Notes: generated from the sequence alone by a model not told the origin. DNA of 64,000 nucleotides from Ehrlichia canis str. Jake (GCF_000012565.1 NC_007354.1:930001-994000), one strand, 5' to 3'; positions 51,241 to 61,803 are shown, numbered from the stretch's first letter. Translations and numbers: made by a program.

Positions 51241-51707
51241 AACACTTTATTAGTTAATAACATTACATACTTTTCACGTCAATAAAATATGACCCCTAAA
51301 GTAATATAGGTATTTTCCTAAAATATACTTAATAAAAAAAAATAATACGGATATTTCAATCAACACAAATTAAAAACTTTTACTTAAGAAAAAAATATTT
51401 AATATTAAAAAATTTTTACATCATTGATATACATTAATTTATATTTTTAAAAATATACAACACTATTCAAGCTATCATAGATTATTATAATTAAACTCAT
51501 ATATTTTATTTGTCACTTTCAAATATATAAAAAACAATTCTATAAAATATTTATTAATAATACATGATTCATTTTTAGAAGAATTTAAATTTTCTGATAT
51601 ATCCTGCAACAATAACAAAATACAAGCAGATCAAGAAACTTCAAGTAGCTAAGATACCTTTTATTTGCTAGAATCAACTAATATAGCATAATTGATGATT
51701 TTTAGAT
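51241..51707. other. Divergent promoter region of the TRAP and radA genes
   Basis: About 467 bases. An open stretch at 51491-51650 has no start codon and is not counted. Long A/T runs dominate; no binding site can be supported. Confidence 0.4.
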
Positions 51708-53060
51708 ATGTCCACAAAAGTTCTCTATATCTGCCAAGTTTGTGGGAATCAAACACACAGGTGGACTGGCAAATGCAATTCATGTGGCAGTTGGGATAGT
51801 ATTACTGGTGAAACAGCTACAGAACATTTAATAAACACACAACATAACTCTGAAATAAAGCTAAGCTCATTATCTGATAAAAATGTAGAAATATCATCAC
51901 GTTTTATTACTAAAATCAGTGAACTAGATAGAGTATTTGGAGGTGGAATAGTTTTAGGAAGCAGTACACTTGTCGGAGGAGAGCCTGGAGTAGGAAAATC
52001 AACACTACTACTCCAATTAACATCAATTTTAGATAAAAATTTCTCTAAGTGTCTTTATGTATCAGGAGAAGAATCTATAGACCAAATAAAAATAAGAGCA
52101 GATCGTCTACAAATCACTCAATCAAACATTCAATTATTATCTACTTCATCACTATCAGATATTATCTTGTCACTCAAAAAAAATAAAGATTTTAAATGTG
52201 TCGTCATTGATTCAATACAAACTATATATGATAGTAGGATATCATCATCACCAGGAACAGTAGTACAAATACGTATGTGTACTCATGAGTTAATCACATT
52301 CACAAAACAACACAACATAATACTATTTATCTTAGGACAAATCACAAAAGATGGTCAAATAGCTGGGCCAAAAACTCTAGAACACATGGTAGACACAGTA
52401 TTATATTTCGAAGGAGAAAACAATAGTCAATTACGAATTCTGCGCACAGTAAAAAATAGGTTTGGACCTACTAATGAAATAGGTGTATTTGAAATGTCTG
52501 ATAAAGGATTAATCCCTGTAAAAAATCCCTCATATCTTTTTTTAGCTAAATCACAAAATAATAACATAGTTGGTAGCGCAGTTTTTGCTGGTATTGAAGG
52601 ATCAAGACCTATATTAATGGAAATACAATCACTAATTGCAAACACAAATATGGTTACCCCAAGAAGAGCAGTAGTTGGTTGGGATGTCAACAGATTGGCA
52701 ATGATCATTGCTGTACTAACTGCAAAATGCAATATATTTCTAGGTGATAAAGAAGTCTATCTTAACATTGCTGGCGGATTAAAAATATGTGAACCAGCAG
52801 CAGATTTAGCTATTGCAGCATCCTTAATATCAAGCTTTATTAATGTAGCAATTCCATCATCAATAATAATACTAGGGGAAATAGCTTTATCAGGAGAAGT
52901 CAGGAACATATCAAGCATTGATTCACGATTAAAAGAAGCTCATAAGCTAGGCTTTACAAAAGCTATTATTCCACTTAATAATAAGCATGTTTTCACTGAT
53001 ATTAATACAGTAGAAATAGGTCATATAAAAATGTTAAAAAAATATCTTATTGAACTATGA
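51708..53060 (+). CDS. radA: DNA repair protein RadA (Sms)
   Basis: 450 residues. N-terminal zinc finger CQVCGNQTHRWTGKCNSCGSW with Cys9, 12, 23 and 26. RecA-like ATPase with Walker A GGEPGVGKSTLL, LYVSGEES, and the RadA-specific KNRFGPTNEIGVFEM. The C-terminal Lon-like domain spans about 280-450 (VDTVLYFEGE precedes it; then NIAGGLKICEPAADLAIAAS and GEIALSGEVR). RadA promotes branch migration in recombination, complementing RuvAB in this window. Its TGA overlaps the ATG of the next gene by 4 bases. Confidence 0.96.
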   Translation: MSTKVLYICQVCGNQTHRWTGKCNSCGSWDSITGETATEHLINTQHNSEIKLSSLSDKNVEISSRFITKISELDRVFGGGIVLGSSTLVGGEPGVGKSTLLLQLTSILDKNFSKCLYVSGEESIDQIKIRADRLQITQSNIQLLSTSSLSDIILSLKKNKDFKCVVIDSIQTIYDSRISSSPGTVVQIRMCTHELITFTKQHNIILFILGQITKDGQIAGPKTLEHMVDTVLYFEGENNSQLRILRTVKNRFGPTNEIGVFEMSDKGLIPVKNPSYLFLAKSQNNNIVGSAVFAGIEGSRPILMEIQSLIANTNMVTPRRAVVGWDVNRLAMIIAVLTAKCNIFLGDKEVYLNIAGGLKICEPAADLAIAASLISSFINVAIPSSIIILGEIALSGEVRNISSIDSRLKEAHKLGFTKAIIPLNNKHVFTDINTVEIGHIKMLKKYLIEL

Positions 53061-53554
53061 AAATCATTGCTACAGCTTTATTAGTATGTTTTTTTACATT
53101 TGTTGCAATATTTACAAAAGTGCTACTAAACAAAAATACTGCACCTGATAATACAAACAGAATAGTACTACCTATACTCTTTACAGAAGATCAAGTATTT
53201 GACACAAATGATCTGATTGGACATCCATATATACTCAATGTATTTGCTTCCTGGTGTACAACATGTCAAGAAGAACATAAATTATGGGTAGAAGTTGCTG
53301 AGAAAAAAACAATAAAAATATATGGCATAAACTACCTTGATACAGAACATAAAGTAAAGGAATGGCTGAAAAAACATGGTGACCCATACACTAAAATAGC
53401 TAAAGACTACTCTGGTAAAATGGGAAGTGTATTAGGAGTAACAGCAGTACCTGAAACTTTTGTTTTCGATAAAAATGGCAAAATGATATTACAAATACAT
53501 GGTAATATATCTAAGGATATATTAGAAAATCAAATATTAAAACTCATACAATAG
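53057..53554 (+). CDS. Periplasmic thiol:disulfide oxidoreductase (CcmG/DsbE/ResA type)
   Basis: 165 residues. An N-terminal anchor or signal spans 3-22 (IIATALLVCFFTFVAIFTKV). The thioredoxin fold has the active site FASWCTTCQEEHKLW (Cys67, Cys70), with the acidic residues typical of CcmG proteins that keep apocytochrome cysteines reduced, and cis-Pro in VTAVPETFVFDKNGK. Likely acts with ccmC and the cytochrome c of this window. Start ATG overlaps the radA stop (ATGA). A decayed copy of its 3' end follows at about 53666-53787. Confidence 0.88.
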   Translation: MKIIATALLVCFFTFVAIFTKVLLNKNTAPDNTNRIVLPILFTEDQVFDTNDLIGHPYILNVFASWCTTCQEEHKLWVEVAEKKTIKIYGINYLDTEHKVKEWLKKHGDPYTKIAKDYSGKMGSVLGVTAVPETFVFDKNGKMILQIHGNISKDILENQILKLIQ

Positions 53555-54030
53555 AAATACTATAACCACTGTAATAAGTATATTTTGATATTTTCTACCA
53601 TAATATCATCATTGAAATTAAAACACCAAATCAATATAACTAGATAACATAACAGCTAGATTATCAGTAAAATAGATAGTGCATTGTGAGGTACATAAAA
53701 CTTTTGTTTTTGATAAAAATATTACAATACTACTATAAAGACATCGCAATATATCTAATAGATATAACTCAAGACTAAGTTTTAAAACATAAGAATGTTA
53801 ATTATTCATCTATATAAAGATTTACCACTTAGTATTGTATTGAAATACAAATCTTATACAAAAAATAATGTTGTAAAATCTGATAGCGATAACACACCTA
53901 CAATATCGTATTTTTAAATGTTTGTCACATTCAACATAAACATATTTAAATGATATATTTCTAATAGCTTTAACTATTTACCTACATATTAAAGCATGCT
54001 ATATTGAACTAGCACTATATCAATTTATAA
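53555..54030. other. Spacer with a degenerate copy of the upstream gene's 3' end
   Basis: About 476 bases between the CcmG-like gene and bolA. The copied tail lies at about 53666-53787 (listed separately). The rest is A+T-rich without gene or RNA. Confidence 0.5.
53666..53787 (+). pseudogene. Degenerate copy of the CcmG-like gene's 3' end
   Basis: The order GTAAAATAGATAGTGCATTG, GAGGTACATAAAACTTTTG, TTTTTGATAAAAAT, ATTACAAT and AATATATCTAATAGATAT follows coding positions 53415-53520 (GTAAAATGGGAAGTGTATTA, CAGTACCTGAAACTTTTG, TTTTCGATAAAAATGG, GATATTACAAAT, AATATATCTAAGGATAT). It carries several indels and stops, so it is not coding. The offset is about 241-254 bases. Confidence 0.75.
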
Positions 54031-54039
54031 TTGTTAAAA

Positions 54040-54261
54040 ATGACTATAATACAATCTCAATTGGAAACCCTAATAAAAGATGCTTTTCCAGAAGCTGAAG
54101 TCACTATTACCAGCCTTGTAAATGATAATAATCACTATTCAATCAAAGTAATCTCAAATCAGTTTCAAGGTAAATCAAAACTAGAGCAACATAGAATGAT
54201 ATACAAAGTGCTAGATGGATTAAACATACATGCAATACAAATACAAACAGGGTGTAAGTAA
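54040..54261 (+). CDS. BolA-family protein
   Basis: 73 residues from ATG 54040; TTG 54031 is also in frame but less likely. BolA marks are QLETLIKDAFPEAEVTITSLVNDNNHYSIKVISNQFQGKSKLEQHRMIYKVL, with the invariant HRxIYK pattern as HRMIYKVL, then LNIHAIQIQT at the end. BolA proteins form [2Fe-2S]-bridged pairs with CGFS glutaredoxins. The gene for such a glutaredoxin follows 6 bases later, so they are one operon and very probably partners. The C-terminus is intact. Confidence 0.92.
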   Translation: MTIIQSQLETLIKDAFPEAEVTITSLVNDNNHYSIKVISNQFQGKSKLEQHRMIYKVLDGLNIHAIQIQTGCK

Positions 54262-54267
54262 TATACT

Positions 54268-54600
54268 ATGAAAAACGATATAATGGATAAAATAAAACAT
54301 GATATAGAAAATAATGATGTAGTTTTATACATGAAAGGAGACGCTGATTTCCCACAATGCGGGTTTTCTAGTGTAGTAGTTAGTATTTTAAAAAAAATGA
54401 AAGTAAACTTTAAGAGCATTAACGTATTAGAAGATTTAGAATTACGTGAGGCCATTAAAGAATTCACAAATTGGCCTACTATACCACAATTATATGTCAA
54501 AGGTGAGTTTATTGGTGGGTGCGACATAGTTAAAGAAATGTACCACAGTGGAGAGCTTCAGGAATTATTTAGTAAAAACAATTTAATTTCAACTCAATAA
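54268..54600 (+). CDS. grxD: Monothiol glutaredoxin (Grx4/GrxD)
   Basis: 110 residues. CGFS active site with Cys31 in KGDADFPQCGFSS, then LEDLELREAIKEFTNWPTIPQLYVKGEFIGGCDIV, which holds the cis-Pro motif (TIPQLY) and the GG-CD glutathione-binding motif. It coordinates a [2Fe-2S] cluster with glutathione (supplied by gshB) and BolA. It takes part in Fe-S trafficking. Start ATG 54268, 6 bases after bolA; a second ATG at 54283 is possible. ligA follows after 27 bases. Confidence 0.95.
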   Translation: MKNDIMDKIKHDIENNDVVLYMKGDADFPQCGFSSVVVSILKKMKVNFKSINVLEDLELREAIKEFTNWPTIPQLYVKGEFIGGCDIVKEMYHSGELQELFSKNNLISTQ

Positions 54601-54627
54601 CACAAAATATTTTTATTTAAGCTAATT

Positions 54628-56661
54628 ATGAAGCAAGAAGAAGCTAAGTTAGAGTTAGATAAACTAAACAGTCAAATACAGCATCATGACTTTCTTTACT
54701 ATACACAGGATAACCCACAAATCACTGATGCTGAATATGATGTGTTATGTCACAAAAGAAACTTAATACTTGAATCATTTCCAGAACTTGCATCAAATAA
54801 CAACTACCAAGACAACGTAGGTAGTACTCCAGATGCAAAATTTGCCAAGGTAAAACATGCAGAGAAAATGCTTTCCCTAGATAATGCTTTTAATCAGCAA
54901 GATATAGAAAAATTCATTACAAGAACTAAAAAGCTATTAGACATGGACAATAGTCAATCTATAGCTATATCTTGTGAATTAAAAATTGATGGATTATCAT
55001 TTTCTGTAATATACAAAAAAGGAGAAATTTCTCAAGCATCAACAAGAGGTAATGGGTACTTCGGTGAAAATATTACAAATAATGTAAAGACTATAAAAAA
55101 TCTACCACATACCATACAAAATGCACCAGATTCTTTAGAAGTAAGAGGTGAAATATACATAGATCGTAGTGATTTTATACAACTTAATAAAGATGGAAAC
55201 AACTTTGCAAATCCGCGAAATGCTGCTGCTGGATCCGTCAGACAATTAGACATCAATATTACTGCTCAGCGCAAGTTAAAATACTTTATGTACACAATAG
55301 TTAACACTAAATGTCTAACACAAGAAGAAACACTAAATCAATTAAAAACTTTGGGGTTTTGTGTTAATGAACATACTATCACTACAAATAATATTGAAGA
55401 TGCTCTTAATTTTTACAACCAATTTTATAACAATAGAAGCAACATTAGTTATGACATTGACGGAATAATATATAAAGTCAATGATATAAAATCACAACAT
55501 ATTCTCGGCGCAACCAACAAATCACCAAGGTGGGCAATAGCTTACAAATTTCCTGCTGCAGAAGCCAAAACATTAGTAAATAAAATTTCTATACAGATTG
55601 GTAGAACCGGAGTATTAACACCAATAGCAGAACTTTCTCCAATTAACATAGGTGGTGTAATAGTAACAAGAGCAAGCTTACACAATAAAAGTGAAATAGA
55701 ACGTAAAGATATACGTGAAGGTGATTACGTCATTGTTAAAAGAGCAGGAGATGTTATACCTCAAGTAGTTGATGTAGATAAAAATCTCAGAGCTCAGGAA
55801 TTAACAAAATTCATTTTTCCAACAACATGCCCATCATGTGGCAGCAATTTATTTCAAGCAGAACAAGAGGTATCAATATACTGTACAGGAGAATTATTTT
55901 GTAAAAACCAAATTTTAGAAAAAATTAAGCATTTCGTCTCAAAAGATGCTTTTAACATTATTGGATTTGGAAAAAAACAGCTTTTATTTTTTTATGAACA
56001 AGGCCTAATAACAAATATTGTTGACATATTCACACTAGAAGAAAAAATAAGCAACAGTGATTTAAAATTAGAGTCACTACATGGATGGGGAGAAAAATCC
56101 ATACATAATTTATTTTCTGCTATCAACAACAGTAAAACTATCAGCTTAGAGAATTTCATTTTTGCATTAGGCATAAGATTTGTAGGAAAATATATAGCAA
56201 AAATATTAGCTAAACATTTTCTATCATATGAAAAATGGTATCATGAAATGTTAAGATTAGCTCAAGATGAAAATTATCTACTTAACATACAACAAATAGG
56301 TCACAAAACTATACATTCTCTTAAAATGTTTTTCACAGAGCAACATAACTTAGACACAATAAACAATTTAGTAAGACATCTAACAATAACAGATGCCAAA
56401 ACTACATCTCATTTATCACTTTTACATGGAAAAACCATAGTTTTTACTGGTGAATTATCAAATATGTCAAGACATGAAGCAAAAACAAAATCAGAGACTG
56501 CAGGAGCAAAAGTTTCATCATCACTATCAAAAAATACAGATTTTTTAATTGTAGGAAACAATCCAGGATCAAAATACAAAAAAGCACAATCCTTAAATAT
56601 ACAGATTTTAACAGAAGATTTATGGCTACAGTACATCAGCCCAAATACCAATGAAAATTAG
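54628..56661 (+). CDS. ligA: NAD-dependent DNA ligase
   Basis: 677 residues, full length. Domain Ia [17 protein letters not shown] binds NAD. The adenylation site is [12 protein letters not shown] with Lys119. Further are [30 protein letters not shown] and DGIIYKVND. The OB fold contains [19 protein letters not shown]. The zinc finger CPSCGSNLF...CTGELFC has its four cysteines. HhH repeats follow ([34 protein letters not shown]), then a BRCT domain at about 597-677 ([21 protein letters not shown]). It seals nicks in replication and repair. It is the third gene of the bolA-grxD-ligA group. Confidence 0.97.
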   Translation: MKQEEAKLELDKLNSQIQHHDFLYYTQDNPQITDAEYDVLCHKRNLILESFPELASNNNYQDNVGSTPDAKFAKVKHAEKMLSLDNAFNQQDIEKFITRTKKLLDMDNSQSIAISCELKIDGLSFSVIYKKGEISQASTRGNGYFGENITNNVKTIKNLPHTIQNAPDSLEVRGEIYIDRSDFIQLNKDGNNFANPRNAAAGSVRQLDINITAQRKLKYFMYTIVNTKCLTQEETLNQLKTLGFCVNEHTITTNNIEDALNFYNQFYNNRSNISYDIDGIIYKVNDIKSQHILGATNKSPRWAIAYKFPAAEAKTLVNKISIQIGRTGVLTPIAELSPINIGGVIVTRASLHNKSEIERKDIREGDYVIVKRAGDVIPQVVDVDKNLRAQELTKFIFPTTCPSCGSNLFQAEQEVSIYCTGELFCKNQILEKIKHFVSKDAFNIIGFGKKQLLFFYEQGLITNIVDIFTLEEKISNSDLKLESLHGWGEKSIHNLFSAINNSKTISLENFIFALGIRFVGKYIAKILAKHFLSYEKWYHEMLRLAQDENYLLNIQQIGHKTIHSLKMFFTEQHNLDTINNLVRHLTITDAKTTSHLSLLHGKTIVFTGELSNMSRHEAKTKSETAGAKVSSSLSKNTDFLIVGNNPGSKYKKAQSLNIQILTEDLWLQYISPNTNEN

Positions 56662-57898
56662 TAATATCCTAATAAGCAAACTTTAAATAACATTCTATAA
56701 ATTCTAGTGTTTTATATTTATACCAAAATAGACACTCAGTATACATAAGAAAACCATAATAATAATCTAGTATCAAAAAAACCAATTACTACTAAATAAC
56801 AAACTTAATAGAATTAGTATTACTAAAACAAATGCTTATTTTTAGCAATTAGTAATATTACATCAAAAATCAATTTACTGCTGTTATCATGTAAAAAAAT
56901 TTATAGAGAACAATAAAATACAGCATTAACAAGATATGTCATTATCTATAATTAATACTTATCTTCCCTATATAAAAAAAATAAATTCCAATATTTGATC
57001 CAATAAAACTTATGCCACCAATCTTATTAAGACATCATTACAAATCATCACAACTATTACTTTAATATAAATTTGCACAATACTACATTTAGCTTCATAA
57101 TACTGTATTTTAACTGTAATTATTTTAATCTATAAATTTCAATCAAGGTTAATATAATAGAAAAATCATATACACTTACTAATTAATAATACTGCACCAA
57201 AAATAGTTATAATATACTATTATCTGGTATATCAAAATCTCTGACTTTTTATTAACAAAATCAAGTCTATACTTGTTCAACACAGTTATAATAACAACAT
57301 TTAATACCTAAAAAACACTACTCTTAATAAAACTATCAACCAAAGAATTTATAAACACTAATGATACAATAATAAAAAAACTGTTTATTACTAACCAATC
57401 ACATTAAGTCTGTATTCACTCAAAACAGTACAACTACCTCTAATATTTAACTATCTGTATCTTTAATAAAACTGCTTATATTGATCAAAGGATTTATAAA
57501 TACTAATAATACAATACTAAAAAACTGTTTACCACCAATCAACAACATTAAGTCTGTATTCACTCAAAACAGTACAACTACCTCTAATATTTAACTATCT
57601 GTATCTTTAATAAAACTGCTTATATTGATCAAAGGATTTATAAATACTAATAATACAATACTAAAAAACTGTTTACCACCAATCAATAACATTAAGTCTA
57701 CATTCATTCAAAACAGCTATACCATTCAACTTATCTCTATTCTTAACAACATTAATCTATATTGACTTAAAGCTTTACAAATATTGATATTAACATGAAA
57801 AAAATGTTCATTATTAATTGAATAATACTGAGCTTGTAAAAGTAATTACACCAATGATATATAATATTTTAATTTAACTCTTAACTAGCAATATTAGA
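56662..57898. repeat. 1.2-kb spacer ending in a tandem repeat array
   Basis: No gene between ligA and rnd. Diverged repeat units appear from about 57237. The best conserved pair is at 57401-57688 (listed separately), followed by a partial unit at 57689-57730. The first 550 bases hold only A+T-rich unique sequence. Confidence 0.6.
57401..57688. repeat. Near-perfect tandem duplication, 2 x 144 bp
   Basis: Unit 1 is 57401-57544 and unit 2 is 57545-57688. They match at 143 of 144 positions by direct reading; the only difference is C against T near the end (AATCAACA / AATCAATA). A partial third unit begins at 57689 with more differences, and a diverged unit precedes at about 57312-57400. Such a pair would be expected to vary in copy number between strains. 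Confidence 0.95.
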
Positions 57899-59059
57899 TT
57901 ACATATCTGTTAAAGTGGTCATTATATCTATAAAATTATTATCTAAGACTTGTGCTGAAACTATAATTTTGGATTTCCCTTGCATAAATTTTTCTATCTC
58001 ACACCCGAAAAATTCATATCTCCAACCCTTCATTACATAACTAAATTTACCATTAAGTAATTTAATTAAGCTACCTTTAGAAGTAACTAGTTTTTGTGAG
58101 ATATTATTTTTATAACATAAGTTGCACAATAATATAAGCAGTACATTTAAAATAGATTGATTATAATTGGTATCTATATTATATAACTCATCAACATTAA
58201 CATCTTGGTTGTTATTAATAATTTCCAAAAGATCAGCTACTATACCATGTGTTAAATACTCTTTCTTTATGTATTTACTCAAAGTACTAATATCACTCTT
58301 TCTAATAAAATCTTTAATTAAAGACAGCATTACCTTATTTCTTAATATCAATTCACGGTTAAGATTAAAAAATTGAGCTAATTTTTCCCTCCATTCAATT
58401 ACAGATTTCACAACAATAATTTCTTCTCTTGTAATATCAGAAGAAAGATCAGGAATATCACAAACATTACTATAGTTAAGTTCTTGTAACACTATATTAT
58501 CCATCTCCTCTAAGAACCATAATAACTTTCCAGAATCTACTAGATTGTCATACAATATTTGATAAAGCTCATGCAAATATATAACATCGTTTAATGCATA
58601 TTGAATTTTATCAGGAGATAATGGACGCAGCATCCAATTAGATCTTTTCAAGCTTAATTTATCCAGTGAAATTCCCAAAAACTGTTCTACTAATCTAGAA
58701 TATCCAACAGCGTTTTCATAACAATAACAAAACATAGCAGCAACTTGAGTATCAAATATAGGATTAGGAATTTTTGGAAATTTTGTTAACAATGCATCTA
58801 TATCTTGCCTACAATCATGAAAAACTTTTACTATATTTTTATTATACAAAATAGAATTTAAAGGTGATAAATCCATATCACTTGCTAATACATCAATAAC
58901 AAACTGTTCCCTACCATATGCAACCTGCATTAAACATAACCTAGGGTAATATTCACTACTATTCCTAATAAATTCAGTATCAATTGCAATAAACTTAGGT
59001 TGCAACATAAGTAGATTATTACACATATGTTCTAAATTTTTCACACTATCAATTAACAT
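57899..59059 (-). CDS. rnd: Ribonuclease D
   Basis: 386 residues. DEDDy exonuclease domain at about 15-180: FIAIDTEFIRNSSEYYPRLCLMQVA (ExoI, with Asp and Glu), VFHDCRQDIDALL (ExoII), and YALNDVIYLHELYQIL (ExoIII, Tyr followed by Asp). An HRDC-like helical domain follows at about 210-290 (REKLAQFFNLNRELILRNKVMLSLI). RNase D trims 3' ends of tRNAs and other small RNAs; since CCA is not encoded in the tRNA seen here, 3' maturation matters. Start ATG 59059. Minus strand, after ntrY on the same strand with a 168-base gap. Confidence 0.92.
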   Translation of the reverse strand: MLIDSVKNLEHMCNNLLMLQPKFIAIDTEFIRNSSEYYPRLCLMQVAYGREQFVIDVLASDMDLSPLNSILYNKNIVKVFHDCRQDIDALLTKFPKIPNPIFDTQVAAMFCYCYENAVGYSRLVEQFLGISLDKLSLKRSNWMLRPLSPDKIQYALNDVIYLHELYQILYDNLVDSGKLLWFLEEMDNIVLQELNYSNVCDIPDLSSDITREEIIVVKSVIEWREKLAQFFNLNRELILRNKVMLSLIKDFIRKSDISTLSKYIKKEYLTHGIVADLLEIINNNQDVNVDELYNIDTNYNQSILNVLLILLCNLCYKNNISQKLVTSKGSLIKLLNGKFSYVMKGWRYEFFGCEIEKFMQGKSKIIVSAQVLDNNFIDIMTTLTDM

Positions 59060-59227
59060 ACACTTTTATCTTACTCCATAATCTAAATTTTAAACAACAG
59101 TACAGAAAAATACTACATTAATTAAGCTTATCATATAGCATATTTCCATATTGGATATTTCAAAGATGACTTGACTGTTAACACTAATATTGATTTTATT
59201 CCTAATGATAATCAAATAATATTACTT

Positions 59228-61369
59228 TTAATTATCACTATGATCGTTACATTTTACAAATGTTAACTTAACCACTCCACCACCTTCAATATTATAGAAA
59301 CTTATTGTTGCATTATGCTCATCTAGTATTTTCTTTACTATAGATAAACCCAATCCTGTACCTTGAACACGAGTTGTAACATAAGGTTCTGTAAGTTTAT
59401 CTATAAGTTCTTCTGGGAACCCAATCCCATTATCCTGAATTTGCACATAAACATAACCTTCACCATCAATTACACTGATTGTTATTAGACCTTGTACATC
59501 AGACTTCATATCAATTGATTCACATGCATTTTTAAATAAATTAATAAAAACATGATTAATCTGGCTTTTATCTAATGCAACAAAAATCGTCTGATTTGGT
59601 ATATTCAATTCATAATTTACAATACCACGACTAAACTGTCCAGAAAATGACAATTCTTTTACTACACTACAAATATCATGTTTAACTAATACTGGATCAG
59701 ACATCTTTGCAAATTTAGCAAATTCATCAACAATACACCTAATACTTGTTACATGACGAATTATCGTCTCAATATACCTTATAAAACTTTCCTTATCAGA
59801 AACAATCTCATTTTGATACTTACTACTTAACCTTTCAGCAGCAAGATATATTGGAGTAATAGGATTATTTATTTCATGGGCTATTCTCCTTGCAACATCA
59901 GACCATGCAGCTGATCTCTGAGCATCAACCAAACTTGAAATATCATCAAAGGTAATAATATAACCTTTACTAATACTACCAAATATTTTTATTCTTACAG
60001 ATAAAGTAAACGACTTCTTGTTTCTTACAACAGCAATCTCATCTTTCATTTTAGAATTTTTAAGCAAGTCAGACATTTCAGGAAATATATCATCAAGCTC
60101 ACCGTATAATATGTCATCTGGAGATAATAACTCCCTTGCTTTCTCATTCATCAAAGTAATTATACCAGCACAATTAACTGCTATTATTCCAGAAGAAACA
60201 CCAGATAAAACAGCTTCTATAAACTCTCTTCTCTCATTCATATCTTGATAAAGTTTTATCAATTGTGAACGCTGGCTATTAAGTTGCGATACCATTTGAT
60301 TGAATGCACGTGCAAGCGTAGACATTTCTTCTCCAACTTTACCCTCTTCTATCTTAAAAGATAAATCACCCTTTTGAACTTTTCTTGTAGCATAGAATAA
60401 GTCTAATAATGGACGAACTATATCACCAGCAAAGTTAATGCCATACCAAATAGCAGTAAACAATAACAACAATGATATTAAAATAAATATCATAGAAAAT
60501 TGTATTTGCAGTGATGATATTTGCGATTGTAGGTCCCTATATGACTTCACTGCCCCTTTTGTTGCAGATAAATGTGAAGTGACTTTTCTATCAATAAAAC
60601 GTCCTACCATAACATAAGTAGATGAAAATCCATCAAGCAAAAGGAAGGCACGTATCATATCTTCTTTAATAACAATAACAATCTTACCATTATCTATTTT
60701 ATCTAAATCATACCATGGAATCATGTCAAAACTTGATGTGAAACTAAACTTACTATTTGCTATCACTCTACCTGGCTGAAAAATTAATACTTCAGCTAAC
60801 CCTAGTAACTCTGCTTTAGCTTGCACAATATTTTGTAACGCTACTTTATCATAATTCAAAATTACCTTATGACCAGCTATATAATGTGAAATCGCTAAAA
60901 CATCTGAACGAATATTCCTTTTATGTTCTTTTAAATACGCTTCAGCTACTTGAATAGATTCATGCATAACAGCTTCAACTCTTTTATTGAACCAAGCTTG
61001 AATACTATAATTAAAAAACAAGGTAGAAAAACCTGAAATAATAATTGTTGGTATAACAGCTACCACTGAAAACATTAGAACAATTTTTGTCTGCAAATGA
61101 GAACCTAAGCGTCCTCTTTTTCTTTGTATCCATATATTGATTAATCTGTGTGATACACTAGTAATCAATAACATAAATAATAGCAAATCAAAAAATACTA
61201 ATTTGATAGCTTTACTATGATCAGGACCAAGTGGATCATCGTGATGAAAAACAACACAATAGGTTATAATTGAAAATAAAAAAACAGATATTGCTAAAAA
61301 TGAAGCAATAATTCTAAAAAACTTAAACTTACTTATATTGTTATATAACTTTATAAACCAGTTTTTCAT
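59228..61369 (-). CDS. ntrY: NtrY sensor histidine kinase
   Basis: 713 residues. Membrane helices at about 18-40, 48-65, 89-116 and 290-315, with a periplasmic sensor part about 117-290. A HAMP segment follows (RPLLDLFYATRKVQKGDLSFKIEEG), then a PAS domain near 380-480 (IEAVLSGVSSGIIAVNCAGIITLMNEKA). The kinase core has the H-box WSDVARRIAHEINNPITPI with His498, the N-box FINLFKNACESI, G1 VQIQDNGIGFPEEL and G2 VQGTGLGLSIVKKIL. In Ehrlichia NtrY is taken to phosphorylate NtrX in response to nutrient state. Its partner gene is 47 kb away, not adjacent. Confidence 0.94.
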   Translation of the reverse strand: MKNWFIKLYNNISKFKFFRIIASFLAISVFLFSIITYCVVFHHDDPLGPDHSKAIKLVFFDLLLFMLLITSVSHRLINIWIQRKRGRLGSHLQTKIVLMFSVVAVIPTIIISGFSTLFFNYSIQAWFNKRVEAVMHESIQVAEAYLKEHKRNIRSDVLAISHYIAGHKVILNYDKVALQNIVQAKAELLGLAEVLIFQPGRVIANSKFSFTSSFDMIPWYDLDKIDNGKIVIVIKEDMIRAFLLLDGFSSTYVMVGRFIDRKVTSHLSATKGAVKSYRDLQSQISSLQIQFSMIFILISLLLLFTAIWYGINFAGDIVRPLLDLFYATRKVQKGDLSFKIEEGKVGEEMSTLARAFNQMVSQLNSQRSQLIKLYQDMNERREFIEAVLSGVSSGIIAVNCAGIITLMNEKARELLSPDDILYGELDDIFPEMSDLLKNSKMKDEIAVVRNKKSFTLSVRIKIFGSISKGYIITFDDISSLVDAQRSAAWSDVARRIAHEINNPITPIYLAAERLSSKYQNEIVSDKESFIRYIETIIRHVTSIRCIVDEFAKFAKMSDPVLVKHDICSVVKELSFSGQFSRGIVNYELNIPNQTIFVALDKSQINHVFINLFKNACESIDMKSDVQGLITISVIDGEGYVYVQIQDNGIGFPEELIDKLTEPYVTTRVQGTGLGLSIVKKILDEHNATISFYNIEGGGVVKLTFVKCNDHSDN

Positions 61370-61539
61370 TAGTATATTACATGCTGGACAAACTACTTAT
61401 ACAAGTGTAAACAAAAACCAGATCTTAGGTTTGACAACACACTATAACATACCTAATACACAGGATATCATAAGAAAACGCTACAAACCCTTTCAACATA
61501 ATAAATACATAAAAAAACATTTATAGCGTATTACATGAT

Positions 61540-61803
61540 TTAGTTTTCTAACACCTCAAGGTTAACAGCTGAAAACTTTCCATTATTTTTATCAAGTTGA
61601 TACTTAACTTTCTGGCCTTCTCTTAAACCATCAATTTTGCTTCTCTGCAATGCAGTAATATGAACAAAAATATCCTTAATATCTTGACCAATATTTTTTA
61701 CCTTATCACCTTGATCTTTACAAATAAAACCATAACCCTTTTCTGAACTAAACCACTTTACATATCCAGTGTAAGTTGAATCATCCACTAACCGTTGAGA
61801 CAT
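61540..61803 (-). CDS. Cold-shock domain protein
   Basis: 87 residues with a single cold-shock domain: TGYVKWFSSEKGYGFI (RNP1 is KGYGFI), then DIFVHITAL (RNP2) and KVKYQLDKNNGKFSAVNL. A 10-residue insertion between them (DQGDKVKNIGQDIK) is longer than in CspA, as seen in alphaproteobacterial members. It binds single-stranded RNA or DNA as a chaperone. AAGGA lies 8 bases before ATG 61803. It is a single gene, with its own promoter in the 420-base spacer upstream. Name cspA is not assured. Confidence 0.92.
   Translation of the reverse strand: MSQRLVDDSTYTGYVKWFSSEKGYGFICKDQGDKVKNIGQDIKDIFVHITALQRSKIDGLREGQKVKYQLDKNNGKFSAVNLEVLEN

Noticed and set aside
51491-51650. 53-codon open stretch in the TRAP-radA spacer
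   Set aside because: It contains no ATG, GTG or TTG start and has no ribosome-binding site.
57401-57730. Possible CRISPR array
   Set aside because: The repeat is 144 bp, contiguous, without unique spacers, and no cas gene is present.
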